DNA from: Caldimonas manganoxidans ATCC BAA-369
Lineage (GTDB): Bacteria > Pseudomonadota > Gammaproteobacteria > Burkholderiales > Burkholderiaceae_C
Reading direction: 5' to 3'
DNA: 64,000 nt
Assembly: GCF_000381125.1 (NCBI RefSeq)
Contig: NZ_KB905937.1
Coordinates: forward strand, 1-64,000
In this document: one piece after another, positions 8,737-18,327 of the stretch
Position numbering within the stretch: position 1 is the stretch's first letter
How the letters are laid out: every line of letters starts with the position of its first letter
Notes under the pieces: generated by a model
What the model was told of the DNA's origin: nothing
The model's input: only the letters and a program-made list of their open reading frames with translations
The model's database searches: none
Made by a program: the position numbers and the translations under genes

Positions 8737-9879
8737 TCAGCGTTGCGGGCCAAAGAGGGCATCGAGCGCCGCTTGCACTGCCGTGGGCACGGGCTGTTTG
8801 GGCGGAAGATGGGGCGGCTGGTCGAGGGTGGTGGACAAGAAGCGCCCATCGTCGGAACCGGGGCTGCCGTACATCTCGTCGAGGGCCTTCACATAGGCGG
8901 CCAGCCGCTCGAGCGCCACCTGGCGCAGATCGCGTTTGCCGTCGGCTTTGAGCGCATCCAGATAGGCGTTGGCGAGCGTGCGCGGCTGCGCGGTGCCGGT
9001 TTCCAAGTACAGAGCATCGGCCCAGGCATAGGGGGCGGTGCTGCCCTTCTTGGCGCCGGGGCTTTGCCGCAGGATGCTCTGGATCAAGGCGTCGAGCACG
9101 CGGCGGGTGTTGGCAGGGTCTTGCGCTTTCCAGTCCTTGGGGTCGCAGCTGGTGAGGTTGGACACCAACAGCGGCACGTCTACGGCCACATAGCCGTAAT
9201 AGAGGCCGGCGCCGAGTTCGGTCTGGTTGGCGTGCGCGGCGCCGGTTTCGTCATCGCGGTTGAGGTCATCGACTACGGTGAAATAGTCCATCTCGGTGTG
9301 GGCGGCATGGACGGTGAAAGCGTGGGCGACATGCACGGGCGCGTCCACCCGCGCGAGCGGGTCCGAGGTGACCATGCGGCCGAACAGCACCCCCGTGAGC
9401 CCGGCGGCCGCCTTGCCCATGGCTTTGATGTTCTGTTCCTCCTCCTTCGATTTGAGCCGTTCGGTCAGCGCCTTGACCGGATCGCTCTGTTCGCTGGCCC
9501 AACGCAAAAGCGCGGCGAAGTAATCGGCTTCGCGCAGGCCAAAGAGCATGGGCTGATTCAGGTCACCGCCCTCTTTGACGCCACCGCCGATCACCGTTCT
9601 GGCCAGCGGCTCGATAAGAGCCTGGGCCTGCGTTTCGGGCACGCCAGCGGCTACGGCCTTGGGCAAAACCGTGCGGGTAAAAAACGACCGCGTGCGCTGC
9701 GCGTCGGGCACATCGGGAAGCTGCTCGACCAAATCCTCGCGCCAATGGCGCTTGAGGCACTGCGAAGAGACGCGCAGCCGCACGGCATTGCCGAAGGGGA
9801 TGCGCTTGGCAAGGTTGGCGTCGTCGCGGTTCAAGAGGCTCGCTGGATAGGCGGTGAGGGTGTGGATTTGCAGGAACAT
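8737..9879 (-). CDS. cas7e: Cas7e (Cse4/CasC), Cascade backbone
   Basis: A 380-residue RNA-binding RAMP protein; six copies form the Cascade backbone along the crRNA in E. coli. The N-terminus (FLQIHTLTAYPASLLNRDD) and the RVSSQCLKRHWR segment at about residues 36-47 are characteristic of Cse4. A strong SD (AAGGAG, inside the end of cse2) lies about 7 nt before the ATG. The gap to cse2 is 5 bp. Confidence 0.96.
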   Translation of the reverse strand: MFLQIHTLTAYPASLLNRDDANLAKRIPFGNAVRLRVSSQCLKRHWREDLVEQLPDVPDAQRTRSFFTRTVLPKAVAAGVPETQAQALIEPLARTVIGGGVKEGGDLNQPMLFGLREADYFAALLRWASEQSDPVKALTERLKSKEEEQNIKAMGKAAAGLTGVLFGRMVTSDPLARVDAPVHVAHAFTVHAAHTEMDYFTVVDDLNRDDETGAAHANQTELGAGLYYGYVAVDVPLLVSNLTSCDPKDWKAQDPANTRRVLDALIQSILRQSPGAKKGSTAPYAWADALYLETGTAQPRTLANAYLDALKADGKRDLRQVALERLAAYVKALDEMYGSPGSDDGRFLSTTLDQPPHLPPKQPVPTAVQAALDALFGPQR

Positions 9880-9884
9880 GGGCT

Positions 9885-10415
9885 TTACTCCTTGGCGTTA
9901 GTGTCTTTGGGAAGGTGACGGTAGTAGGCGGCGGCGATACGGCGGTAGAACGGCTCGAGCTTGTGCGGGTCGTGCGTGAGCAGAAACTGCGCAGCGTCGC
10001 ACCAATCGAAGCGCTCGCCTTTGGCGGCGAGGAAGCGCACCGCGCTCATGAAGAGATCGAGGCGCAGATCGTCGGGGGCCGAGAGCAGCCGTTCCAGCCG
10101 CCCCTCGGCGAATTGGCTTTCGGCCAGCGCTTGTCCGAGCGAGCGTTTGGGATCGTGGGAATCGGCGCCACCGGTGGCCAGGCCCCAAGCAATCGCCATC
10201 CAGGCTTCGGTTTGGGATGCGCTCGGTAGCTCATCCCCGAGATGGCGCAGCCACAGCCGGTAAAAGGCCAGCGGCGGGGGTTGCCCCGGCGCCCAGCGGC
10301 GCAGCGCCGCGCGGTCGCCTGTTGGGTAATGGGTTTGGCCGATGACTGCGGCGAGGCGGCCGATGCGGGTGCCGAGCGTGTCTTGCTGGGTGTCGGTGCT
10401 TGCGTTCGGGATCAT
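9885..10415 (-). CDS. cse2: Cse2 (CasB, Cas11e), Cascade small subunit
   Basis: A 176-residue, mostly helical protein whose length, FYRLWLRHLGDE and late RRIAAAYYRHLP segments fit the Cse2 small subunit, two copies of which line the Cascade belly and stabilise the R-loop. The start overlaps the cse1 stop by 4 bp. Sequence conservation in this family is low, so position in the operon is the main support. Confidence 0.9.
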   Translation of the reverse strand: MIPNASTDTQQDTLGTRIGRLAAVIGQTHYPTGDRAALRRWAPGQPPPLAFYRLWLRHLGDELPSASQTEAWMAIAWGLATGGADSHDPKRSLGQALAESQFAEGRLERLLSAPDDLRLDLFMSAVRFLAAKGERFDWCDAAQFLLTHDPHKLEPFYRRIAAAYYRHLPKDTNAKE

Positions 10416-12019
10416 GCCAGGCTCTCCTCTTCGAGAACGTCAGATGGTGCGGGGCTGCGGCGAGGCAGGGGGAAGTCGTGTTTGCGCAGTAGGCCGTGCC
10501 AAGCGCGATGAGCCTGGGTGATCGCCCGCCAGCGGCGGTTGGCGGGCAGCGGCAGGCGCTCCTGCGCTTGTTCGAGCAGGTCCTGTGCGGCATCGACCAG
10601 TCGTTGCCGCCAATCGCGGCGTACGGCGTCGTGGTCTTCCTCGGCGCCGCGCCACAACGCCGGAAAGAAATCGGCTTCCCATCGCCGCTGAAACGCGCGA
10701 CGTGCGGCTTCGAGTGCGCTCTTGACGCGCTCGAAATCCGGTTGCTCGGGTCCACCTTCGGCCAGCACGGCGAGCGCGGTGGCCAAAGTGTTTTGCACCG
10801 TCTTGGCATCCGTCAGTTGCTTTTCCGCCAGATGGCCGAGGGTGTCGCGGCTTTGTTTGCTGAACAAGGCCATGCGAGCTTTGGGCGGCACGGGGACGTC
10901 TGCTTGATGGTAACCCTCCGTGGTGCCTTGCCCGCGCACCAGGCAGGAGGCGAGAAACCAGGCTTGGCCCTGGCCCGCCCGGGGCGTTTGCAAGGGGGTG
11001 AGTTCGAATCCCTGTTCAAAGAGCAAATGGCACAGGCGCTGTGGGGTAAAGCCATCGGCGGAGAGGGTGAGCGCCGAGCGCCCCTTTTTCTTGTCCTGCA
11101 CATTGATCGGCGTCCAAGGGTCGCCAACGTCACCGTTTTCCAGAGTCTTGGGGCCGATTTGCCGTGCCTTGCTGGTCGCACCCAGCGCGATCACACGACC
11201 CGATGCATCGCGCACCAGGCGCACTGGGCGGCAGGCTTCGATGAACCAGGGTTCGAGATCCTTGATGTCATACTGATGGGTGCTTCGCGGCCAGGGCTTG
11301 AGCCAGGTCAGCACCACGCCACGCGAGGCGTAACCGTAGGGTTGGTTCAGCGTTTCGGCGCGCAGGCCGCAGACGATTTTGGTTTCCTCCCGAAACCGCG
11401 CTCCCCACGCAGGCGAACTCACCCAGGAGACGATGGCGCGGCTGGCAAAGCCGCCGTTCATCCGCACGATGCCGTAGTTGCCTTGCCCCAAAAAGCCGCT
11501 CGTCGTTTGTAGCAGGAGCAAGGCGTAGAGCCATGCTTCGGCCTCCCCCGGCTCGACGCGGGCCATCTTGACGTCGTGGTTCTTGGCCGTGACGAGCACA
11601 TCGAGTTCGTCCGGCCGGGTGGCTTTGGCGTCGAACACGGTCTTGCCGCGGCTCGTCTTGACGCCGTAGTCCTCTGCCTCTTCCTCCCAGCTCTTCCAGG
11701 GATGCTGCAAAAACGCCGGCTTGGTCACGTCCTCCACCACGAGCTGCCAGGCTTCGGGAATGCCTTCGGCGAGCTCCAGCAGGCCCTCGCGCCAGTAGTC
11801 CGGATCGGTGGGGAGGTCGTCGGTGGGTCGGCGCGCCTGGATGCTGGCGGCCAGTTGCACGAGGAAGACATGCCAGGGGTCGGCCTGGTGGGCGCGCAGC
11901 CCCGTGTAGCCTTCGATGGCTTCTGCGCAGAGCAGGGCGAGGAGTTCGGGGAGGCTGACGCGGCGCTCGCCCTGCGCCGTGCGTACGCCGATCAAAGGGT
12001 CTTGAAGGAGGTCATGCAT
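10412..12019 (-). CDS. cse1: Cse1 (Cas8e, CasA), Cascade large subunit
   Basis: The PAM-reading large subunit of type I-E Cascade, 535 residues. The start chosen (MHDLLQDPLIGV) is the ATG at 12017-12019; it overlaps the cas3 end by 8 bp and gives the family's usual length, although the frame is open further upstream inside cas3. Family features seen are the N-terminal LIxV start, the LPELLALL helix and the central QTTSGFLGQGNYGIVRMNGG block. The C-terminal third is a Gln/Arg-rich helical bundle, as expected. Confidence 0.95.
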   Translation of the reverse strand: MHDLLQDPLIGVRTAQGERRVSLPELLALLCAEAIEGYTGLRAHQADPWHVFLVQLAASIQARRPTDDLPTDPDYWREGLLELAEGIPEAWQLVVEDVTKPAFLQHPWKSWEEEAEDYGVKTSRGKTVFDAKATRPDELDVLVTAKNHDVKMARVEPGEAEAWLYALLLLQTTSGFLGQGNYGIVRMNGGFASRAIVSWVSSPAWGARFREETKIVCGLRAETLNQPYGYASRGVVLTWLKPWPRSTHQYDIKDLEPWFIEACRPVRLVRDASGRVIALGATSKARQIGPKTLENGDVGDPWTPINVQDKKKGRSALTLSADGFTPQRLCHLLFEQGFELTPLQTPRAGQGQAWFLASCLVRGQGTTEGYHQADVPVPPKARMALFSKQSRDTLGHLAEKQLTDAKTVQNTLATALAVLAEGGPEQPDFERVKSALEAARRAFQRRWEADFFPALWRGAEEDHDAVRRDWRQRLVDAAQDLLEQAQERLPLPANRRWRAITQAHRAWHGLLRKHDFPLPRRSPAPSDVLEEESLA

Positions 12020-14564
12020 CGTCTTTCTCCAGGCCAAAGCGGGTGTAGCGGAAGCCTTGATGGCCGATCGCAAACCGAAAACCGTCTGCCGTCGGCTCGG
12101 CGCGCACCGATTCCGGCACGGCGGCGCCTTCCAGCCAGCGTGCGGGGATGGAAACACGGCCAAGGTCGGCGCCGAACGGCGAGCGCATCGGTGTCTCGAG
12201 GGGAATGTCGAACGTGGGATCCCCCAGCCGGGTGAGCACGCGCTCGCCCTGGTCCGGGTAGTGGAGTTCGCCGAAGGGTTTGCCATCGAGCACCGAGCGC
12301 AGGGCTTGGCGCAGCTCCGCTCCTTCCCGCCCTTCGATCGATTGCCCATGCGCCCGCCAGGCGTCCCCCAGCGTTTGGAAGGCTTCCGTGTGGGTGGTGC
12401 GCTCGATCCGTTCGCGCGCCTGCTCTGGCAGCACGAGCATCGAATCGCGGCGCAGTTCCGCCCAGGTGCAAGCGAGCACGCGGCCGTCGGCATAGACGCT
12501 GCCAAGACCCGCGGGGGCGCGCAGCGCATCGTTCTTGTCGAGGTAACCAATGAGCTCCTTGTCGGGCACGCGCACGAGCGCCCGCGGCGCTTCGAACCCC
12601 GGCGGGCGCAGCCGCCCCGCATGGCGGTGGAGTCTGCCCAGCCGCTGGATCAGCACGTCCATGGGTGCGAGGTCGGTGATGAGCCAATCGGCGTCGATGT
12701 CCAGGCTCTGCTCCAGCGTCTGCGTGCCGATGATGAGCTTGGCTCCTTGGGGCGAGCCTTTGCCGAGTTGCGCCGTGACGGCGGCGTCGAGCACTTCACG
12801 ATCCTCACGGACAAAGCGGCCATGGTGGGGACAGCGCACGCCCGATACGGCGAACAAGGCGGGCAGCAGCTCTGGTTGGGCTTCGAGCGCGCTTTCCACG
12901 CGGCGAAAGAGCGCATTGGCGCGCGTCACCGTGTTGCAGACCACGAGCACCCGCGCGCCGGCTTGCAAGGCGGCGATGAGGCGTGGCAAGAGTGCGTCGT
13001 CATCGGTGAGCGTGGGGGACAGTTCCACCGAAATCTGCCGCTCGCGCGCCGCCGGCATGGGCCAGGCACCGGTGCGGGAGGACAGGAGCGGATAGGGGCG
13101 TGCGATGGCCTCATTCAAAGGCGCCGCCGCCCGCTCGAAATAGGGCGCCGCTGCCGACTCCCCCAAGGTGGCCGACAGCAGCAGCGCCCAGCCACCGCGC
13201 CCCACATGGCCTTTGAGAAGCGCGCGCAGCACTTCGCGCATGTAGGGGTCCGAGGCGTGGACTTCATCGACCACCAAGAGATGCCGGTCCAGGCACACCG
13301 AACGCAGCAGGCTGTGCTTGACCTGCAGCACCGACAGCAGCGCCTGGTCGATCGTGCCCACGGCAATGGGTGCGGCGAGGAAGCGCTTGGGCCGCTCGGC
13401 CGACCACAGCCGCTCGCGCTTTTGGTCTGGCTCGCTGTCGTCCCAAAGGACACCTTGGGGGTTGGGCAGCACAGGCTCTCCATCGACCTTCACGTAGCCC
13501 GGGGCGGCAAGGAGCACCGGGCTGGGCCGAGCATCGGGTTCGAACGCCGCATCCACCGCGCGGCGCACTCGCTCGTAGAGCTCGCGCGCAGCCACCCGCG
13601 TGGGCAGGGCGAAGTAGAGCCCATCGACATGGCCCTCGGCATAGAGGCGGAAGAACCAGGCAAGCGCCGCTTCGGTCTTGCCCGATCCGGTGTCCGATTC
13701 CGCCAGGAGCAGGCGGGTGTCGTCGCTGGGCTCGAGGGTTTCGGCAAGCGCCCGCTGCAGCTCGGTGGGCTGGAAGGGAAAGACTTCCGCAAAGGGTTTG
13801 GGTGCGCGCGGCTCGAGGGGGCTGAGCCCGATGGCGCGCAGGGCACGCTGGGCGGCCTGGGTGGCAAATGCACGACGGTCCTGGTCGTCGCTGGCGCGAT
13901 AGGGAAAAAACTGGGTGTCCGAGCCGATCCAGTCGGCCAGCATCACCAGGCCCGCAAAGCGTTGCTGAAACTCCGGCGTGGCGTCGATGGGCGGCACGTT
14001 TTCGGTGAAGGCTTCGGGAAAGGCCTGCCGTGCGGCCACCGCCAGCGCATCAAGTGCGGCAAGGGGGTCGTAATCCGAGGCGGCGCGCCACCATCGCTTG
14101 GCAGCGTCGCCCCCGCATGCCTTGTAGTCGCTCAACGAGACCGGCCGGCCGTGGTGGGAGAGGCTGGCCACAAGCATTTGGCATGCCTGCTCCTCATCCC
14201 GAAACCAGCCTGCGATGTCCGTGATGAGCCGCGTCCACTGCGGTGGCCAGGCGTTTTGCAACTCCATGAGCAAGGCCAGTGCCTCGAAGACATGCCCGGC
14301 TTTCTCGCTTTCACGCGCCTTCGGATCCGCCTTGGCCTGAAAGCCCCGGTTGCATTTGCCGAAATCGTGCAGGTAGGCCAACACGGCCAAACGTTCTGCC
14401 TGCCCGGGCTGCAAGCGCCCCCATCGCGCCACTGGCGGCAATTGGAGCAAGGCGCGACAAACCAGGGCCACATCGAGGCAGTGGTCGACCAGGGGATGAC
14501 GTGTTCCGCAGTCCGACACTTTTCCCCAGGGAACGGGAGCCGTTTGAGTCATGGTCTTGGGCAC
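12012..14564 (-). CDS. cas3: Cas3, HD nuclease-helicase
   Basis: The 850-residue effector that Cascade recruits to unwind and shred target DNA. The N-terminal HD nuclease has H23/H28, H66-D67 in YLHDFGK, H137-H138 in SHHG and D211 in DWIG. The superfamily 2 helicase has Walker A SDTGSGKT at 290-297, DEVH at 433-436, SAT at 464-466 and QRLGRLHRH at 640-648. The start given is a GTG at 14564; an in-frame ATG at 14552 is a good alternative. It is the first gene of the cas operon, so Cas3 is probably made with Cascade. Confidence 0.95.
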   Translation of the reverse strand: MPKTMTQTAPVPWGKVSDCGTRHPLVDHCLDVALVCRALLQLPPVARWGRLQPGQAERLAVLAYLHDFGKCNRGFQAKADPKARESEKAGHVFEALALLMELQNAWPPQWTRLITDIAGWFRDEEQACQMLVASLSHHGRPVSLSDYKACGGDAAKRWWRAASDYDPLAALDALAVAARQAFPEAFTENVPPIDATPEFQQRFAGLVMLADWIGSDTQFFPYRASDDQDRRAFATQAAQRALRAIGLSPLEPRAPKPFAEVFPFQPTELQRALAETLEPSDDTRLLLAESDTGSGKTEAALAWFFRLYAEGHVDGLYFALPTRVAARELYERVRRAVDAAFEPDARPSPVLLAAPGYVKVDGEPVLPNPQGVLWDDSEPDQKRERLWSAERPKRFLAAPIAVGTIDQALLSVLQVKHSLLRSVCLDRHLLVVDEVHASDPYMREVLRALLKGHVGRGGWALLLSATLGESAAAPYFERAAAPLNEAIARPYPLLSSRTGAWPMPAARERQISVELSPTLTDDDALLPRLIAALQAGARVLVVCNTVTRANALFRRVESALEAQPELLPALFAVSGVRCPHHGRFVREDREVLDAAVTAQLGKGSPQGAKLIIGTQTLEQSLDIDADWLITDLAPMDVLIQRLGRLHRHAGRLRPPGFEAPRALVRVPDKELIGYLDKNDALRAPAGLGSVYADGRVLACTWAELRRDSMLVLPEQARERIERTTHTEAFQTLGDAWRAHGQSIEGREGAELRQALRSVLDGKPFGELHYPDQGERVLTRLGDPTFDIPLETPMRSPFGADLGRVSIPARWLEGAAVPESVRAEPTADGFRFAIGHQGFRYTRFGLEKDDA

Positions 14565-14741
14565 CTGTCATTGGAGGTCTCTGCCCCCACCGCTCAGCGG
14601 ACGGTCGGGCGCAGGACATTCTCGCCAACAGGCCGCACCTTCCCTGATCCCCCCAAAGAGGGATCGGCCCATGGGGGTCGGCCCCTGCGATCTGGGAAGA
14701 TGGCGGCCTCTGCATCCATCCCCCGCTCTGTGGAGGCCATC

Positions 14742-15566
14742 ATGTCTGCCTTGGGTCCTCAGGTGCTCGTCCAGCTGTCAGACACCCACATCACCACCCC
14801 TGGCCAGTGTGTGGACGGGCGTGTGGACACCGCCGCCGCGCTGGCGCGCGCGGTGCAAACGATCCAGCGCTGGCGCCCCTCGCCGGCGGCGGTGTTGATC
14901 AGCGGCGATCTGGTCGAATCCGGCACGGCCGAGGAATATGCTCATCTGCGCGCCCTGCTGGCCCCGTTGTCGGCGCCGTTGTATGTCATTGCGGGCAATC
15001 ACGACGAGCGGCAAGCCTTGCGAGCGGCTTTTCCCGAACATGCCCATCTCGGGCCGGCCCAGCGCGAGGCGTTCATCCAGTACGCAGTCGATCTGCCGGG
15101 CGCCTGGCGCTTGGTCGCGCTGGACACCGTGGTGCCGGGTGCCAGCCACGGCGCCCTGTGTGAGCAGCGGCTGGCCTGGCTGCAGGCCACTTTGGAACAG
15201 GCACCCACACGACCGACGATCGTGGCCATGCACCACCCACCGTTTCGCACCCACATCGCCGCCATGGATGCCTTGGGCCTGCGGCACGGGCGCGATGCCT
15301 TCGAGGCGATCGTCCGGCGCCATCCGCAGGTGCAACGCATCGTCTGCGGTCACCTGCACCGCAGCATCCAAGCCCGCGTGGCGCACACGGTGGCGCTGAC
15401 CGCGCCATCGCCAGCCCATCAGGTGGCCTTGAACCTGCTGGACGATGAGCCGCTGAGCTACACCTTCGAGCCGCCTGGCCTGGCCTTGCATGTCTGGACG
15501 AGCAGCACCGATCTGGTCAGCCATGTGCTGCCTTTGGGTGAGTTCCCGGGCCCGTTCCCTTACTAG
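14742..15566 (+). CDS. Metallophosphoesterase, CpdA/Icc-like
   Basis: A 274-residue calcineurin-like phosphoesterase. The metal-ligand motifs appear in order: D-x-H in LSDTHI, GDLVE, GNHDE, a HHPPF histidine pair and GHLHR. This set and size match class III cyclic-nucleotide phosphodiesterases such as CpdA, but substrate cannot be read from sequence. The ATG at 14742 is chosen because GGAGG (14732-14736) precedes it; the frame is open for a long way upstream through the antisense of cas3. It is divergent from cas3 across a 177-bp gap with no clear promoter. Confidence 0.88.
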   Translation: MSALGPQVLVQLSDTHITTPGQCVDGRVDTAAALARAVQTIQRWRPSPAAVLISGDLVESGTAEEYAHLRALLAPLSAPLYVIAGNHDERQALRAAFPEHAHLGPAQREAFIQYAVDLPGAWRLVALDTVVPGASHGALCEQRLAWLQATLEQAPTRPTIVAMHHPPFRTHIAAMDALGLRHGRDAFEAIVRRHPQVQRIVCGHLHRSIQARVAHTVALTAPSPAHQVALNLLDDEPLSYTFEPPGLALHVWTSSTDLVSHVLPLGEFPGPFPY

Positions 15567-15655
15567 CCCAATGCGCAGGGCCACCCGGGCTGTCCGCATC
15601 GTCGCCGCGCCGGCCCCAGACGATTTGCCTCCAGCGACGGCAGGCCGAGGATGGC

Positions 15656-16876
15656 TCAGAACGCGGGAATCGTGCCGTCGGCGATCAGCAAGGTCTCCAG
15701 CGCCTGATCACGGATGCCGTAGAAGCGCTTGATCTCGCGAATCTGGTCCAGCACGTCGCCGACCGGCTTGGGATGGGCTCGCCGGACGGCCAGAATCATC
15801 TTGTTCTTGTTGGTGTGTTCGAGCGAGATGAACTCGAAGACCCGGGCGTCGTAGCCACAAGCCTCCAGCAGCAACGCGCGCAGCCCGTCGGTGAGCATTT
15901 CGGCCTGCTGCCCCAGGTGGACCCCATGCTGCAGGATCGGTCGCAAGGGTTGCGGGCTGAGCAGCTGCGGACGGATTTGCTTGTGGCAGCACGGCGCACA
16001 CAGGATGATCGCCGCACCACCACGCACGGCCTGGTGGATGGCCAGATCGGTGGCCGTGTCGCAGGCATGCAGGGCGATCATCACGTCGATGGGCTCGGGC
16101 GCACGCCGGGCGATGTCGCCTTCGTCGAAGCGCAAGCCTTGCAGGCGCAGCCGCTGCACGACACCATTGCACAACGCCACCAAGTCGCCGCGAAGCTCCA
16201 CGCCCACCACATCGGCCTGGCGCTGCAGGCCGTGCAGCAGATGGTCGTGTACGGCAAAGGTGAGATAGCCCTTGCCGGCGCCGAAGTCCAGCACCCGCAC
16301 GGGTTGACTGGCTGCGCGCGCCGCCAGCGGGGACTCGGCAAAGGCATGCGCAAAGATTTCGACGAATTTGTTGATCTGCTTCCACTTGCGGGCCATGGTC
16401 GGCACCAGGCGGTGCGCGGCATCCATCACGCCCAATTCGACCAGGAAGGGCCGCTGCGGATCGACCCAGCGATGCTTCTGGCGGTTGTGCTCGGCCGGGG
16501 CGGGCGCTTCGACGCCCGCCCCATGGAGACGGCCGCTGCGCAGGCTTGCCTTGCCCTTGCGGCTGTAGGCCAGCTGCACTTCCTGCGTGGGCGTGAACAA
16601 ATGGGCATTGCGAAAGCCCTGGGCGATCCATGCGCGCAACGCACGGGCCACCTCGGTCGCCGGCAGGTTCTTGGTGATGTCGCGGGTGCGGTAGCGCCAC
16701 ACGAAGGACCAGTGCGGCTGGCCGCGCAGCAGCACCGGGCGGCCCGTGAGGCGTTCGAGTTCGGGCTCGGCCCCTTCGTAGCGCGCCAGCACCAGCTTGT
16801 GGGCCGTGCCCTGGGCCACTTCGGCCGCCACGCGGGCAAGGAAGCGTTCGAGGGCGTCAGTGGCAGCAGCGGTCAT
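15656..16876 (-). CDS. SAM-dependent methyltransferase (METTL25/TRM13-like domain)
   Basis: A 406-residue class I methyltransferase. Motif I is LDFGAGKGYLTFA near residues 203-215, then VVGVELRGDLV, IALHACDTATDLAI and a PCCHKQ segment. The last two resemble the catalytic region of the METTL25/TRM13 group, which suggests an RNA or protein substrate. The N-terminal about 190 residues are a separate basic domain. The ATG at 16876 is preferred over an upstream TTG; no strong SD was seen. It lies just past the terminator of the SWIB gene, on the same strand. Confidence 0.75.
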   Translation of the reverse strand: MTAAATDALERFLARVAAEVAQGTAHKLVLARYEGAEPELERLTGRPVLLRGQPHWSFVWRYRTRDITKNLPATEVARALRAWIAQGFRNAHLFTPTQEVQLAYSRKGKASLRSGRLHGAGVEAPAPAEHNRQKHRWVDPQRPFLVELGVMDAAHRLVPTMARKWKQINKFVEIFAHAFAESPLAARAASQPVRVLDFGAGKGYLTFAVHDHLLHGLQRQADVVGVELRGDLVALCNGVVQRLRLQGLRFDEGDIARRAPEPIDVMIALHACDTATDLAIHQAVRGGAAIILCAPCCHKQIRPQLLSPQPLRPILQHGVHLGQQAEMLTDGLRALLLEACGYDARVFEFISLEHTNKNKMILAVRRAHPKPVGDVLDQIREIKRFYGIRDQALETLLIADGTIPAF

Positions 16877-16897
16877 GGACGGACAGGGCAAGGCATG

Positions 16898-16922
16898 AAA
16901 AAGCCCGGCAGCAGCCGGGCTT
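16898..16922 (-). terminator. Rho-independent terminator of the SWIB gene
   Basis: On the minus strand AAGCCCGGC and GCCGGGCTT form a 9-bp stem with a 4-nt loop, followed by a run of five T. It lies 22 bp after the SWIB stop codon and before the methyltransferase start. Confidence 0.9.
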
Positions 16923-16943
16923 GCAGGCGGCCGCAGCGGCGGC

Positions 16944-17366
16944 TCACTGAAGGTGGCTGTTGATCAGCTTGGTCATCTCGAACATCGAGACTTGGGCCTT
17001 CTTGAAGATTTCTTTGAGCTTGGCGTCGGCATTGATCATGCGCTTGTTCACCGCGTCCTGGAGCTTGTTCTTCTTGATGTAGTCCCAGACTTTCTTGGTA
17101 ACTTCGGTGCGGGGCAGGGCCTTGTCGCCCACGATCGCGGCCAAAGCGCTGCTGGGGGTCATCGCCTTCATGAAGGCGGCATTGGGGGTGCGCTTGACCT
17201 TGGGCTTGGCCTCTTTTTTGGCCGCGGCCGTCTTGGCCGGGGCCGCCTTCTTCGCCGCTAGCGCCTTCTTCGCCGGCGCCGCCTTCTTCGCGGCCGGGGC
17301 CTTCTTGGCCGGCACGGCCTTCTTCGCTGCCGCCTTTTTGGCGGGAGCCTTTTTCGCAGTTGCCAT
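16944..17366 (-). CDS. SWIB-domain protein with a lysine/alanine-rich H1-like tail
   Basis: A 140-residue basic protein. Residues 1 to about 55 are (A)AKKA-type repeats like a histone H1 tail. Residues about 65-138 form a SWIB/MDM2 domain (SALAAIVGDKALPRTEV, KKVWDYIKKNKLQD, KLKEIFKKAQVSMFEMTKLI). Such proteins are small nucleoid-associated candidates; DNA binding is inferred from the tail, and function is not established. The ATG at 17366 has GGAG about 9 nt upstream. The frame continues far upstream, but that part does not look like this family. Confidence 0.88.
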   Translation of the reverse strand: MATAKKAPAKKAAAKKAVPAKKAPAAKKAAPAKKALAAKKAAPAKTAAAKKEAKPKVKRTPNAAFMKAMTPSSALAAIVGDKALPRTEVTKKVWDYIKKNKLQDAVNKRMINADAKLKEIFKKAQVSMFEMTKLINSHLQ

Positions 17367-17678
17367 TTCGAATCTCTCCATCATGAGTGGTTGATGTGCG
17401 GGGTCGGGGCGAGAACCGCATGAGCCCTCGTTCCTGCCGAACGCCTGCGTCGCGAATGGTACTGCGTGCGCATGCCCCTGAGAAGCCGTTTTCAGAGGGA
17501 CAACCGGCGCACCACCCAGTATTGATGCGGTTTTGTCGCGGCTTGGCATCACAAGGCAGGGCCAGCCCCCCTGCCCACGCTCCTGGACGGTGCAACAACG
17601 GGCTGTTACCCATCGTCGGCAGAGGCTGCCCACAATGGTTGGCCCCCTTCGTTCAACCCGTTCAGACAGGAGACAGCC
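17367..17678. other. 312-bp divergent intergenic region
   Basis: It separates the minus-strand SWIB gene from the plus-strand DJ-1 gene and must hold both promoters. I see no convincing reading frame, strong inverted repeat or clear -35/-10 pair; an SD (AGGAGA) stands before the DJ-1 gene at its right edge. Confidence 0.5.
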
Positions 17679-18257
17679 ATGGCCAAGAAGATCCTCATGC
17701 TCGTGGGCGATTTCGCCGAAGACTACGAAACGATGGTGCCATTCCAGGCGCTGTCGATGGTGGGCCACACGGTGCACGCCGTGTGCCCGGACAAGCGCGC
17801 CGGCGATTGGGTCATGACGGCCGTCCACGATTTCGACGGCTACCAGACGTACTCGGAAAAACCGGGGCATCGCTTCACCCTCAATGCCAGCTTTTCCGAG
17901 ATCCGGGCCGAGGACTACGATGCCTTGGTGGTGCCTGGCGGTCGCGCGCCGGAGTACTTGCGCATGAACCGTGAGGTGATCGCCCTCGTGCAGCATTTCG
18001 CCAAGGCCGACAAGTCCATCGCCGCCATTTGCCACGGCGCCCAGTTGCTGGCAGCCGCCGGCGTGATCCGCGGCAAGCAGGTCTCGGCCTACCCGGCATG
18101 CGCCGCCGAAGTGGAGCTGGCCGGCGCCAGTTATGCCGCCGTCGCGGTGGACCAGGCCATCACCGACGGCCGCTTGGTGACCGCGCCAGCCTGGCCGGCG
18201 CACCCGGCTTGGCTGGCGCAGTTTTTGAAGGTGCTGGGCACACGCATCGAAGCCTGA
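17679..18257 (+). CDS. DJ-1/PfpI family protein
   Basis: A 192-residue glutamine-amidotransferase-like protein. The nucleophile elbow is [10 protein letters not shown] with C118-H119, and E14 is the usual partner acid of the DJ-1 superfamily. [12 protein letters not shown] at about 84-95 is a typical PfpI segment. Members act as glyoxalases, deglycases, chaperones or hydratases, so the exact activity is not called. An AGGAGA SD precedes the ATG. Confidence 0.88.
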   Translation: MAKKILMLVGDFAEDYETMVPFQALSMVGHTVHAVCPDKRAGDWVMTAVHDFDGYQTYSEKPGHRFTLNASFSEIRAEDYDALVVPGGRAPEYLRMNREVIALVQHFAKADKSIAAICHGAQLLAAAGVIRGKQVSAYPACAAEVELAGASYAAVAVDQAITDGRLVTAPAWPAHPAWLAQFLKVLGTRIEA

Positions 18258-18327
18258 GCTTGGCAAGCCCGCGGCACAGCGGCTATGGTTGAAGCGGACC
18301 GCGCGCCGGCGCGGCGAGGAGACACCG

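Noticed and set aside
12057-14741. 895-codon upstream extension of the metallophosphoesterase frame
   Set aside because: It is antisense to cas3 and has no family signal. The SD and the phosphoesterase motifs support a start at 14742.
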